Assembly: GCA_010093605.1 (NCBI GenBank)
Contig: MU004181.1
Span: forward strand, 248,001 to 312,000
DNA: 64,000 nucleotides
Direction of reading: 5' to 3'
From: Lophium mytilinum
Lineage: Eukaryota > Ascomycota > Dothideomycetes > Mytilinidiales > Mytilinidiaceae
The notes beneath the pieces were generated by a model. It saw only the letters and a program-made list of their open reading frames with translations, had not been told where the DNA came from and ran no database searches. Position 1 is the first letter of the stretch. The number at the start of each line of letters is the position of its first letter. The position numbers and the translations under genes were made by a program. This document shows, piece after piece, positions 44,216-55,521 of this stretch.

Positions 44216-45252
44216 CTGGGACCTGGACAGGTGCTGGAATTGGGATATGGCGTAGGGTACTACCGCTGGGCGCTCTACACAAAAATCTTCAGTCTCTTTT
44301 GGTGGGCGAGTTCCTTTTCAGAGGCGGCAAAAGTAAAAACCACGGATGGTTTGGGTTCCCCTGAAAAGAGCGTATGGTAAAAGAGGTTTATTAGAAAATC
44401 GCGGCTTTCAACGTAATCAAGAGCTGATTAACAATTGACAACAGCTAGCACGCGGAGGAAATTAGCAACAGGAACACAGTAAGGGTGGAGTTGGTAGAGA
44501 CGAGAAAACACGTCCGGCTCCAACATAGTAGTAAATTCATCGCGCCCAGTCATATGAACACCGCGTTATCCGTTATGCTTAGAGGACGCGTGAACGGCGA
44601 GGCTCGATGTTGAGGAGCAAGGGGACCTTCAGCATATAGCCTCCAGGCAGTGAGAGACGAGTCACATTTACATACAATGCAGGAAAAGAAAATTTAAATA
44701 CGTCGAACCCTTGAAGCGGCACGCAAGATCTAGCGGCTATCCGATTGGGTATGATTCTCTCTGGTGGCAACGAAGATACGCATCCTCCACCCTGCGACTG
44801 TTCCCGTACTTTCTGGAAGGATCAAACCTCAACCTCCACTTTTCTCTACGCCATTCACTTCCCGAAATGTTCGCACGAGGTGGGCCTCTAAGACGACAAG
44901 TTTGGAGAGCGGGAGGGCCCGTGAAGGGAAAGGTGGACTAGCCCGCGCGAGATTCAGCCCAGGTTACTGGGAGCTGGCTTTGACAGCTATGGTGGTCAGG
45001 ATATTCGCGGTATCCTCTTCATGCAACTGCTAGTGAACTCAAATACGACTTTTGCGGTCGACAAAGACGCCAGTGAGAAATGATAACTTCGAGCTGGAGG
45101 AACCAGCACTGGAAAAGGAATACAACCCATTGGCCTGGTATAGACCTTATTGGCGCCTTGGATATGGATGGAACAGATCTGGTTTAAAGACGGGGCTATC
45201 GGCACGTAGAGAATAGTGATATACTCTCTAAAAGAAATCGGTTATATCGGCT
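44216..45252. other. No supportable gene
   Basis: Only short frames without motif. The stretch ends at the target-site duplication of the transposon at 45261. Confidence 0.4.
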
Positions 45253-45260
45253 ATAATAAA

Positions 45261-46081
45261 GGGGGCTAGTACTAGTACCCCCCCTAATTAGTGCGAGTAC
45301 ACCCCCTTTTTAGTGCGCGTACACCCCCCATCTCGTCCAGTCTTCTGATTGGCCCGGAGGGGTCCTCCAAGGCCTCCGATTCGCTCGCTTAACTCGCTCA
45401 CGAACTCCAAGTGCTCTCTCCAAGTGCGGCCTGGCCACAAACAATTACATCCTCATCCTTATCCTCTACCTCTATAATACGCTCACCATGAACCTTCCAG
45501 CCGCCGCCGTAAGCCTTAGCCTCAGCCTACTCCTCAGCCTCAGGGCAGCGCCTGCGCTGCTTCCTCTTAAGAAGCTCTAACGTTAGATGGCATTGCACGA
45601 TTAGCATATGGAGGCTTTAATGGATCAGGATAGCTAGGGGGGCGCAGGGGCGATGTAGGGGGGCCAGGTTTGATGCGGAGAGGCCGTAACAAGGTAAGGA
45701 TTTGACTGTTTTGGCATACTTATAGGCACGTAGGCACGTAGGTAGCAATACAACGGCCTATATTCACTATAGGAAACGGGAAGTATATATAGTAAAACGG
45801 GTATGCTGCACAGCTTTGCCATAACTACGGCCTTATGTACGGCCTTACGCACGGCCTATATATATAACCTTATCTACGGCCTTACGCGCAGCTGAGTATA
45901 GTCTGTTAAACGGTAAAAATGCACGATGAAATGGGAAGGCTGTACAGCCTTACCATGAAGCGCCGGAGGAGTGTTCCGAGCCCTCCGGGCCAATTAGAAG
46001 ACTGGACGAGATGGGGGGTGTACGCGCACTAAAAAGGGGGTGTATAGCTACTAATTAGGGGGGGTACCAGTACTAGCCCCC
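45261..46081. mobile_element. Non-autonomous DNA transposon (MITE-like), 821 bp
   Basis: The two ends are about 105-bp inverted repeats. Left end starts GGGGGCTAGTACTAGTACCC and goes on through CCTAATTAGT, TACACCCCC, TTTTTAGTGCGCGTACACC, CATCTCGTCCAGTCTTCT and ATTGGCCCGGAGGG. The reverse complement of 45976-46081 follows it with only a few differences (one in the first 15 bases, a five-base patch after AATTAGT, and a G/A change before ATTGGCC). Directly outside both ends lies the same 8-bp string ATAATAAA (45253-45260 and 46082-46089), a perfect target-site duplication. Eight bp is typical of the hAT superfamily. Within the ends the string GTACACCCCC occurs twice. The interior has no ORF for a transposase, but has short local repeats (CACGTAGG near 45727, ACGGCCTTA near 45830-45885). 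The few differences and intact duplication imply a rather young insertion compared with the rest of the window. Confidence 0.85.
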
Positions 46082-46089
46082 ATAATAAA

Positions 46090-49000
46090 AATAGATTGTG
46101 CATTGATTCCCATGGAGAAAGGCCGTCTTGTCGGTGAATTAAGCCCGGATTATTGTGGGCACACAATCTCCTGTTCTACAAGCCGGGATACCGCAGAGGT
46201 CTCTGCTACAAGAACGCTCTCGTGGACCTTCGGGATGTCAGTGAGCACTCGGTCGGAAGGCGGAGAACAAAAAACATGGAACTCCTCCCACGACGACGCT
46301 TATTGGCCATTGAGCATCGATGACGTGAATGCAGCCTCGAAGGTCGTTGCCTGGAAGCGCCACAAAGTGCTAGGACACTAGCGTCGACGAATTTTCTAGA
46401 GGGTATATCTTTCACGTCTGCGTCTCAGAGGAACAGCAGAGGGGAAGTTGCGACCTCATCGCTGCAACACGAACCGGAAGCCGGAGAAATGGTGGCTTGG
46501 GTGATCAAAAAGGAATGACAGTGGGATTCTATGGTGCTGGGGTCGAGCGCGTGGCTTTTGCAAAACTGTTCGACCTGAAAACCCATGATTGGGGAGTAGA
46601 GGGACACGAAGTTTTGATGCTGATAGCCAACGAGTACTCCTGATGCTGCAGAACTACGCGTAGGGCATGATGGGGCTATCCGCCATAGCCACACTCTGGT
46701 CTGTGGGCCACAGCGAGGTACAAGGTATCATCGCTTTTAAGTATCGGGCTTCATCATCACCAATGTCTAGCCTCTTCATGGAATCTGGACCTGAGCTATT
46801 CTGCCCACCGGCCATCAATCCTCTCAGTGCCAACCCCGCCCAATCATGAATACGTCCTTCATGATCTGTTGATAGCCACCCACCCAACAGCTCTGACATC
46901 CGAATCAATGGAGAGGAAGAGACCTTTTATATTGCGTTACAGGAGAAACTTCTATGACTAAGTGTTGGCACTAGCTAGGGGTTCCAGAATACGCCTGCGG
47001 AAAGCGCTTGTAGACACGGCACCGGCAGTCTCAAGTTCCGTTCCAAAGGGCTGGCGCCGTGGAGGAAAAGCCGTCACCTTACACAAGTCCCGTGTTCTAG
47101 ACACCCTTCACCATTCGGCGCCCTTTTCAGCACAGCACAGATGGAGCGAGGCACCGAGAGGTCCAATAGGGACTTCCGGCGGTGATATTGAGCTGGGGGT
47201 TTAAGGCTGTGGAGGTCGCTTCAGGGGCCTTTCTTGATGTCCAATTTGTAACGGAAGACAATCAAGTTCAGCTTCTCCTTCGCATATCATGCTCCAGCGT
47301 GTAAAGCGGGGCCGCAGTGTGAATTGCGATGAAGATCTCGCGCTTTTGATCGTGGCCAAGATACCGTTTGCCACCCCTCCAGTTGGCCGCCTGACCTGAG
47401 AGTCGGCATGAACATCACCTCCGCGCGTTGGTCGCACCGACTAAGCAGGCTTCTCGACCCTCCATCCATACACGCCGACGCAGACTCGGATTGCCGCCGT
47501 CACCTCGATTTCTCTCTGTCGGACATCATCGCACGCCCACATTGCAGCGACGCGCGCGTCCACGGAGCGCCCGCGGCGAGGGTGGGGCGTCGCGCGACCG
47601 GTCGCTCAGAGCGTCAGACTTGTCCACCATTTCCACGTTGGTGAGCATCCTCAGCAGTCACCCGTAATTCTGTACAGTTTTCAATTATATGAGGAAGGCC
47701 TAGATTCCTGGCCATAGACGACCTACCCGCCTCCCACCGGTACCAATCCTCCCAAAAACCATTCCTCTCACGGCCACGTACCACAGCAAGACAGAAGGTG
47801 CATCACATAGATCTTCGAAGACCTCGTGCTCTGAGCAGCAATACCGACGATCAGCACTCACGCGACATCGATAACCAGCTCTGCAATTTCGGCGAATTCG
47901 GCTCAAAAGCTTTCGACATCGACGACCAGAAACCGATGCATGCAGCCGTGGTGAGCAAATCCCAGTGGCTGCTGCGGCCCTCGTCCTACGAGCGGTCAAT
48001 CTTTGTTCCTAGAAGTGCGTCGCTGAAACGCTATGATGGGTGCTCCATATCTGTAGGCGTCGGAAAGCCGCGCATTCAGTACTAGGTCGCAAGTTCGGGC
48101 ATCCCGGCTATACCACTGCACCTGTTTCATTCTTGATTTATCGACACCGCTTTCGAAAGGAGCCCAGCTAACACATCCTCAGTCCTCCAAGATGTATCGA
48201 GCTTTTCATCGCATTTCACGTTTATGACCTCCATCTTCGGACCCAGAACAGCAGGAGAGTGTGGCCCAGCCGAGAACGCAGAAGTCACACCCCGAGACAT
48301 CTTTCCGCGCATATACAGAGGGTCAAGATGATCAAGCGATAGCAAACGAGCAGAAGATGAGGAAGCAACGGGTCTGATCGATGCCTTGCTATGGGGAGAA
48401 CGTGCTCCAAAGGCACTAGGGCTTGCAGCTCGAGTATTACAACCGCGCCCGTGCTGGCAGAGCCATCGTCTCTTGCAGCGAGCTCAGCACCCCACATACG
48501 CCATTGTAATTGTGCTCCATTCATTCAGCCTTATGTTCTCGACAAAGAAAAAGGAATGCGCGCAACATTTATCTCCATCGGACCCTTTTCCGAGTCCGCT
48601 GTCTTTTATTATAGCATGCCCAGCTTCAATAAGGAACGTCACGGTACTCCATACCAGGCGCAGACCGGAGAATGTGAATGTCCTTTCGATGACTAAACGG
48701 TTAGAGTGGGCCTACGATAAGCGGGTTCCAAGCTGATATCTCTTCGAAGCCAGGTCAACCACGAACACGAATTCTCACGATTCGACACGGAATAGTCCAT
48801 TCTACTGGGGCTGGTAAGCAACCGCCAAACTAGAAGGACGCTAACTAGTGGCTAGTAAAGTACATACGAATCGAGCTAAATCAAGCGACATGCTCACATG
48901 TACGGTGGAACCGTGAAAAAATGCTTCGTCGCCCACCATACGCATAACGGGTTTCAAGACCCGATACCCAACAGCAAGCACCAACCATTTCGTTTTTCTT

Positions 49001-49789
49001 CTCAAACTCTTATCGTTCTGATGCGAGTCAACACCGAAAGCTCTTGAGAGCTTCGAAAGGCCTTAAGCTTAGGTTCGGTTGAAATTCTTCCAAGCGGGCC
49101 ACCTTCAAGTGGAACGTTCCACCTTTCAGCTTGAGATCGCCTTACTAGAGCTAGGACGTACTAAAGTAGATGAAACAGTTTCTTGGACAGCATTGATATC
49201 TACTCGAAAGAAGCGGAGTGCGCTCTTATACGACTTCATATCTTAGGAATGCTCAAACCCCTACGATGACGGCGAGTTCGGTACCAGCGACCAGCAGCGG
49301 ACCGCAAACTCTAAAGCTCATTTACTCATATTGCTACCACTCTGTCACAATCATATGCTAATAATTTCTAGAGGATCTGAAGAAGCTCCGTCGCCCAGAG
49401 TGGAGAAGATGCCCAACGTTTACGACATGCAGGCAGAGCAGGCAATGGTACCTACCAACTGATTCTTTGTTGTAGACGCAGCACTGTACTCCCGCCCAGC
49501 ATCACTGGTCAGAACCATCAATCGATTGCCACGCTGGCGGTCTCTTTTACTTTCGGAAATGCGACCCGGAGGACTCTGGCTCTTTGATGCCTGGTGGCTG
49601 CAGCGCACGTGACGCCACCACCAACATGTGCGCAAACCCTGCCAACCGCCATGGCAGACACGACCCATGCTCGACATCATTCCCACACCACGACGACGCA
49701 TTTCCTAGCACTCTCTCGGTCATGTCGCCAAATTCTACGTCACATACATCGTTGTCGCGCACGTACCACCGTGAGCTCCAACCTAACAC
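46090..49789. other. Gene-poor stretch, protein-like frames only
   Basis: Candidate frames: plus 47408-47644 and the overlapping plus 47428 frame, the latter ending at a GTGAGC donor near 47641 (LRASDLSTISTL); plus 47798-48085 (DIDNQLCNFGEFGSKAFDID); minus 48127-48345 (PLYMRGKMSRGVTSAFSAGP). None shows a known domain or agreed splicing. A tRNA A-box look-alike (AGTGGTATAGC, minus, near 48110) has no matching rest. No repeats noticed. Confidence 0.3.
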
Positions 49790-49915
49790 ACCGCATGCCT
49801 CCTCCCAGCCAAGCATCTACAGCAAGCGCACCCTATCCGTACGAGTTGCGCACTGGCATGTAGGACGTTGTCATCGCTATTCTCTTCAAGAAGATGGTGG
49901 TCGTAATAGAGTAAG
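49790..49915 (+). pseudogene. Possible 2EXR-like N-terminal relic
   Basis: After an acceptor-like CCCAG at about 49803-49807 the plus frame reads ASTASAPYPYELRTGM, a stop, then DVVIAILFKKMVVVIE. This fits a family leader followed by an LPxELR-type motif and its first helix (compare LPAEIRQKVIAQMC at 35.5 kb), with one stop. No C-terminal module was found downstream; the 162-bp array starts soon after. Short match, low confidence. An overlapping longer frame (49584-50108) has no motif. Confidence 0.2.
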
Positions 49916-50149
49916 ACAAGCCTCGCCAATCGCCACGCTGCCGTCCGAGCGATCCCTGGTCCGGCCCGCGCCGCGCGAAAGCTTATTTCGACCTCAGAAT
50001 GGCGACGACACGTCCCTAGCGACTGCGACGGCGGCGGCGACGAGCTTGGAAATCGCGGAGGTTTTGGAAAGACCTTTTGGGGCAATTTTGAGTCAAATCT
50101 GGGATTAAAGGAGGGAAACTGAAAATTTTCATTTCGGCAAGGAATCTGG

Positions 50150-51130
50150 GGTCCTTTTGGCCGGCTCGCTGGCTGCTGGCCGAGCCGCTCCTAACGCTGG
50201 TAACGGGCGTGCAAAATTGGAGATCCAGAGGTGCGATATCTATGTACACGTACTCATAGTATCCGAACTTGATCTAGAACAGGAAGTTTGCATTGGGGCA
50301 ATCGGAATGAGAGAGCATTTTGGCGGGCCGGATACATGCTAGCTAAGCTCCTCCTCGCGGTGGTAACGTGAATCCAGAGGGAAGCTAAAGAGATGAGATA
50401 TGCGTTTATGCGATTTGATGGCACCTAGTATTGAGCGAAGCCAGGAAGCCCTCACCAGGACAAGCCAAATGAGAGAGCCTTTTGGCGAGCCAGCTGCCTG
50501 CGGGCCGAGCTGTTCCTCACGGTGGCACCAACCATGCAAAATTGGAGCTCGGGTAGTAATATATCGCTATTCTGGAACCCAGAGTATGTAGCATTCAATG
50601 ACGATGGAGTCTGAACGTCCATGCTATGTGAATCGGACGACTTTTTGACCAGCCAGCTGGTTGCTAGCTACGCTACCCTTGACAGCGCCATCAAGCCCTC
50701 AGAATCCGAGCTAGAGCAACCATCTTTTAGCTCCCTCGAAATGATGTCAGCATTTCTTGGTAGTATCTAACAGCAGCGATCGAAACATCATGAATTGAAC
50801 AATCCATTGGCTGACTAGCGACTAGGTCGTCAAGCGGCTCCTCACGGTGGTGTCGATTCCGCAACAATTAACCCCAAGTTGCGAAATCTCCGCGCTCCTA
50901 GATTAACTACCTACAGTAATCAATGAGGTTTAGAACCCAACATAAACGTCGCGAATATCAGGCAACCTTTTGGCCGACCAGCTACATGCCGGTTGAGCTA
51001 TTCCTCACGGCAGTATTGAGCTTGCAGAGGCGGACCTGAAGCAGCAAGATAACAATGGTCAGATCTGTTCAGTCTGCAGGCTTTGAAGCAACGGGGTAAT
51101 CCAGATATTACAGCCAGGAAGCCAAACTAG
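50150..51130. repeat. Ancient tandem array, six units of 162-163 bp
   Basis: A hallmark block, consensus CTTTTGGCCGnCCAGCT followed about 20 bases on by CTCCTCACGGTGGTA, occurs at about 50153, 50316, 50478, 50641, 50803 and 50966. The steps are 163, 162, 163, 162 and 163. A second anchor, GCAAAATTGGAG, is found at 50211 and 50535, exactly two units apart. Elsewhere the units have diverged to near unrecognisable, so the array is old but has kept its spacing. One unit (50157-50342) is open in frame by chance; the period is not a multiple of three, which argues against a coding repeat. No relation to a known satellite is recognised. Confidence 0.65.
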
Positions 51131-51747
51131 GCGTTGAGCATCGGAAATGCCCGCCGGGATGAGGAGGCCTACGGTGAATCGTCGAAACAGGTGAATGATG
51201 GGGTCTTCGGACCAGATTTGACCACTATGCATCTGATAAAAGCTTTCAAATTACAACATCGCAATGCATAATCGGAAAACCCGAAACCTGCCTCTTTACG
51301 CTGCTCCTAATAGTGCTCTCTGGCGTCCAAAGTAGAAATTGAGCATGAACATATCAGTGCGCTATCTGCCCAGATTCGTGGACTCGGTTGAAGTCGAAAC
51401 ACCCGCTAGCTCCCTTAGAGATGCTCCCAATTTGATGATGTGGCTGGAGAGCTAGCATATTTCAAAAACATTCACAGAACGAAGTCTGATCAAATTTATA
51501 GTCCGCGGTGACTCCCAGTACAGAAACCTCGTCCAGTTGCCACATGATAGCCGTGATGAAACTAGATGATGACTGCCTTTGGGAATACTTCACTTTCGTG
51601 CATTTGTTGCGTCCCGGGAGCTTCTTTCAAAATGATGCCTGCCGTCTTTGAAGCACGATGCCGATAACTCAATCGGAAGTTTTCCCTAAAACCACGACGT
51701 AAGATTGTCTCGTCAGTCTCTTAATGATAGATTTGTACAAGGAGCTG
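51131..51747. other. No feature seen
   Basis: About 600 bases after the 162-bp array, without open frames of note. A seventh, degraded unit near 51129 is possible but not convincing. Confidence 0.4.
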
Positions 51748-51999
51748 CTAATAACGTGGCGTATTATGATCGGAAGCTTCTACAAACAGCTGAATATTAT
51801 AGCAGATACTACTTTTGAAAGACGCCCCGAGATTTCTCAATCGACGTCTGTCTAAAACGGTCCATCTCCGGCGATTGCAGCCCTCTGCCTCCATGCGACC
51901 CTCCTCTTCCTCAGTGCGGAAGAGCTTCCGTGATTTGTAAAGAAAAGAGATTCCACACAGCAGCGTGCTAGTAGCGAATATGAAAATGACCGGTTTCAT
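51748..51999 (-). CDS. Small putative membrane-anchored protein, 83 aa
   Basis: The ATG at 51999 opens MKPVIFIFATSTLLCGISFL followed by YKSRKLFR: a hydrophobic segment of about 18 residues flanked by basic residues on the inner side, as in a signal anchor or uncleaved signal peptide. The rest (EEEEGRMEAEGCNRRRWTVL) is charged and short. No splice evidence or family. The hydrophobic start could arise by chance in AT-rich sequence, so this is tentative. Confidence 0.25.
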   Translation of the reverse strand: MKPVIFIFATSTLLCGISFLYKSRKLFRTEEEEGRMEAEGCNRRRWTVLDRRRLRNLGASFKSSICYNIQLFVEASDHNTPRY

Positions 52000-52161
52000 C
52001 AAGGAGGCTGAAACCTTAGAACAAGTGGTGCCAGGTTATCCGAGCCGTGACCTCGCTGCGGACCGCTCAAAACTTCTGAGGAGGTTAGCTTTAGAGCAGT
52101 TGAACGAAGACACAGACGTTTGTTTGAGTTAAAACCATACGCATGATACTTTTAGCCTCCG

Positions 52162-52408
52162 CTAGCGTCTCTGTACACGCTGATTATAGTCCACTAGTCC
52201 TACTTCATGCCGGTCTTTACAGGGCATCCACCAGTCGTCGGCCTCAGTAATGCAAGCCATGGACGCATCCCTCCTGAAACAGAGTCCCCTCTCGGTGGTA
52301 GGGTCTATCTTGAACCGAGGCGGATCGTGATAATCGTGTTGATTGCTTTCCGTGAAAAAGGGCCTAGCTATGAGGATCTTGTACCCGTATGGCACGCGAT
52401 CGCTGAGC
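52162..52408 (-). CDS. Possible last exon of an unknown gene
   Basis: On the minus strand a strong acceptor (CTCTTTCTTCTTCTCAG) precedes an open exon reading LSDRVPYGYKILIARPFFTE, then HDYHDPPRFKIDPTTERGLC and DDWWMPCKDRHEVGLVDYNQ to a TAG. The composition (aromatic, charged, few low-complexity runs) is very protein-like. The upstream exon was not found. The plus strand has an overlapping 98-codon frame (52207-52503) that I take as shadow, although either could be right. No family recognised. Confidence 0.3.
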
Positions 52409-53843
52409 CTGAGAAGAAGAAAGAGGGACACCAGGACGATACCAGGAGGCTGATAATAGCCGTGGGAGAGATCTCAAGTCGCGACAGTCCAAAGAGTAAA
52501 TGAGCGGCCACGGGAGACGCCCTGCACATCCCCGTTCAACGTCCGAGATGCGGGGCGAGGGGGAGGCCGAGACAGACAGGTAATGAAGAAGATCTTTTGA
52601 GGCCGGTTTTGTCTTGCTCTGCGCTTGCTAACGGGGCGGCGCACCATGCACCCCTCTCCCATTCCACGCTTCGTAGGCTCGGTCTCGGGTGCGCGGGAAG
52701 AATTCAAAGGTATCAGACTCCAAGCTCTCTTGCGAGCTCTCCTCACGTGGTCCTTCCAGTCTTTACCCCTTTGCCGAGCTCTAGACTTCTCTTAAGACGC
52801 ACCCCAACTCAGCATTCCCGTCATTCCCGTCAGAGAGCCCAGTACTTCCGAAAAACTGCTGATATTAGGTCATGTTTCTCATCTCACCGCGCCAGCAGGT
52901 ATACCCATATTGTCGAGCTCTTCTTGGACGCAATCACCGGGCACTTTCGATGTCCTTCGTGTGAGCTCAAAGGTCGCTAATCTCGGTTCGTGCTGCCATC
53001 GAACCGTATGCTTTCGGAGTGGAAGAGATCGTGCCAGACCATGAAGTGCCAGACAGTTATAGATCGGGTAGTCGTGCTGTCGGGCAGCGTCGGCCTCGGG
53101 CTATGGTATGAAACACCGGGACACTATTATAGGTCGATCCGTTAAGACCCGGCGAGGAGCGAAGGTGTGTCGTGATAGGTCCGGAATCCGGGGATCTCCT
53201 GGGATGCTCAGCGCAATAGTTAGTCGCACGCGCTCGCCCTCCCACGAGTTTGTAATAAGAGACTTCACGAACTTGAAAAAGACGTCATCTGAAACCATAT
53301 GCAGAAAAAGTGGGACCCGACTGAATCTGCGCTAGGTATGCAGTACGTCTTCATTCTAGTTCTGACCAATATTTCCGGGCTGCTCGGGGAAGCCTCCACA
53401 TGGACCTCACGGCCAGAGATACCACTCTTTGCTCATCACCTCCTCCTAGGATGCGTGAGTACCCTTCATTCCCTTCCCACCGTCATGTTCCAGAGGCAGC
53501 ACGAAATCCACTGCATCCAATTGTGATTGCCTATCAGGTCGCAGGGTCTGGGACGCTGATTGTGAGAGTGCGCCCTTTCGCGGAGCTTCGACGTTGTCAT
53601 ATCTTCAAGCAACCTCAAAAGTCTTCGCCGCTGTGTTCCCGCCGGTGGCGGTGGTGGGCGCATGGATGGTGTTGAAGTCATTCTCCTAACCGCGGAAGGG
53701 CGTGACGAAGCTCGGAAGGCGCGTAGGCATAGATCCTGGTGTCGCTTTTGACCAGAGGTTCGACGAAACTCAGCAACACCATTTTCATCACCACGTCGAG
53801 CAATGATGTGACAAATTAAGGTTTCGCCGTCCTATAGCTCAGG
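52409..53843. other. No confident gene
   Basis: Short frames on both strands (for instance minus 53101-53298, VFFKFVKSLITNSWEGERVR) without splice partners or motifs. A tRNA A-box look-alike (CTATAGCTCAGG, 53831-53842) is not followed by a tRNA. Confidence 0.3.
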
Positions 53844-54437
53844 TCAGTATTCGAATCTTTCAACCGATAACCTCCCGGGGAACCGCTTGCTACCGCCTGC
53901 TTTGCAGCTATCGAAGCAGTTCTCAAAGCGGCATGCAGCGGCGGCTGTCTTGCCGTCAAAGTCACGGCATAAGCGCATACCGTTGGGCCTTGTGTCCTCT
54001 AGGATGAGATCCAGTCTCTCGAGAAATCTGGACCGGGATCGACATACTTGCATTCAATCCGCTGCCTTCTCGATGCTGGCCGCCAGGCGATCGGCTACGG
54101 CGTCCAGGAGGATTGTGGCCATTGCAGCAGCCTCCACGCATGTAAGTGGTATCTCCGAGGTCTCAATCGGCGTACGGGACCTGGCGATCGTCGTCATATC
54201 GACCCCTGAGGCGGCGGTCGTGTACGCGGTAGTAAGAGAGGGAGTGGCAGGGTCCCTTCGCTCCATGAGAAGACGAAGGATATTTGTAGGGAGATATAGA
54301 TGAGGAGTTGCGGTCGATCCTTGCGCTATGAGCCTAGAACGCGTTGTTGCTGAAAGCCCGGAGCTTTCTCGCAGTAGTCCAGAAGAACGAACTCTTGGTG
54401 GTCGAAATTGCCGTGGGAAACATAGTCGTATCGACAA
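53844..54437 (-). pseudogene. Hypothetical minus-strand gene interrupted by one stop
   Basis: Two frames in the same register are separated by a single TGA. The upstream part ends VEAAAMATILLDAVADRLAA; after the stop it goes on RFLERLDLILEDTRPNGMRL and DGKTAAAACRFENCFDSC. Helical and coherent composition on both sides suggests one former protein of about 190 aa, with the stop of the TGG-to-TGA type. No family recognised. A plus-strand frame over 53887-54303 competes, so the strand call is uncertain. Confidence 0.25.
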
Positions 54438-55215
54438 CTGGACTCATAACACTTTCCTTGTCCATTCAAGCGCCTAGGAGATTGAGAAATGGATGGGCGC
54501 GTGGATGAGGCGTCAACACAACTTTTGGCTGAAGATTGAGAGAGCTTTCGCCTTGGCTCCACAAGATCGGTCCATGATCCCTCTCGTGTTTGATGTCGGT
54601 GAGGCGATGGATGACGTGGTAGAGAGTATGAGTGTCTATGTTTGGACCAAAAGTAAGCCGATGTTGCTGGGTCGGTATTGAAATCGATGTCTGTAGAAAA
54701 GGAAACGCCTAAGGGGTGATTGAAAAAGCGATTGCTACTAGTCGATTAAGGCGGAGACATTCGAGGCCATGGCTAACGTGCGCGCGGCAGATAAGGTTGT
54801 TGGAGCGGCATTGACGTTTGCCTCAGATGCCAAATCCTGCGATATGAGGCATGGTCGGGATCGAGCCTGGATTCCAACTTGTCGTCATCTCAGTCCTGCC
54901 CTCGCCCTGAATCCGAACGCTGGCATTCTCGTTCCCGCTACCTACAGAGATCGAATTAGTATAGTTATGACGCAGCGGCATGACTTGAGTCCGGTTGTTA
55001 CAGAGTGAAGGGCTATTGGGCTGGTATGATAAGTGAAGCGAGATATGAAGGCGAAAACAGCTCCGAACGGTGTAGAGTTTATCCGACCACAATGGGTCAT
55101 CTAAATCCTAACCTCCACTCTCAATTTTCCACTCGTCAGCCAGCCATTGCACGCCATTTCCACAACCACGACCCTAACCACAATCACGACCACTTTCTAC
55201 ACAAGCACATACGCA
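54438..55215. other. Intergenic; one short frame
   Basis: A frame at 54493-54681 (LVFDVGEAMDDVVESMSVYV) is open but has no context. The last 90 bases before 55216 are CA-rich with many CCACAAC-type strings and fit a 5' leader of the next gene. Confidence 0.35.
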
Positions 55216-55521
55216 ATGTCACTCTATCGTACCACCACGTACCGGGCCATCGTGGCCACCGACGACCCCGCCCTCCTCAAGACAGGAGCGCCCCCCTTGG
55301 TCGACCACGCGCACGCCCTCGGAAAGATGCACAAGTGGAACAACAAGAAGGCGCGCAAGATCGCCCTGAAGAACCTGAACGACCAGACGGAGGACATCCT
55401 CTGGCATCTGAAGAAGGTAAGAGCATCCACGCTCGCGCTCAAAATGTTCCAACTGCTGACGCATTTGTGCCATTAGCTGGTGCCTCAGTTCGAGGCCATC
55501 GCGGAGTACTGGGGGTGGTGA
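55216..55521 (+). CDS. Small conserved-looking protein, 81 aa, two exons
   Basis: Exon 1 (55216-55416) reads MSLYRTTTYRAIVATDDPAL, then LVDHAHALGKMHKWNNKKAR and LNDQTEDILWHLKK, ending at a GTAAGA donor. The 60-nt intron (55417-55476) has a CTGAC branch and CCATTAG acceptor and joins in phase 0 to exon 2 (55477-55521), LVPQFEAIAEYWGW, stop. The spliced protein is basic in the middle and helical, with no signal peptide. CA-rich leader, canonical splice sites and a sensible end make this one of the cleaner small genes here. The unspliced frame continues into unlikely sequence, which favours splicing. No family recognised. Confidence 0.6.

Noticed and set aside
48060-48120. tRNA start-like string (A-box look-alike)
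   Set aside because: No matching T-arm or acceptor stem could be found.
49584-50108. Plus-strand frame of 174 codons
   Set aside because: Ser/Thr/His-rich, no ATG context of note, and it runs into the 162-bp array; another frame holds the family-like motif.
53887-54303. Plus-strand frame of 138 codons
   Set aside because: Opposite strand reads as one protein with a single stop; neither is certain, but the plus frame is Ser/Ala/Arg-rich as expected for a shadow.
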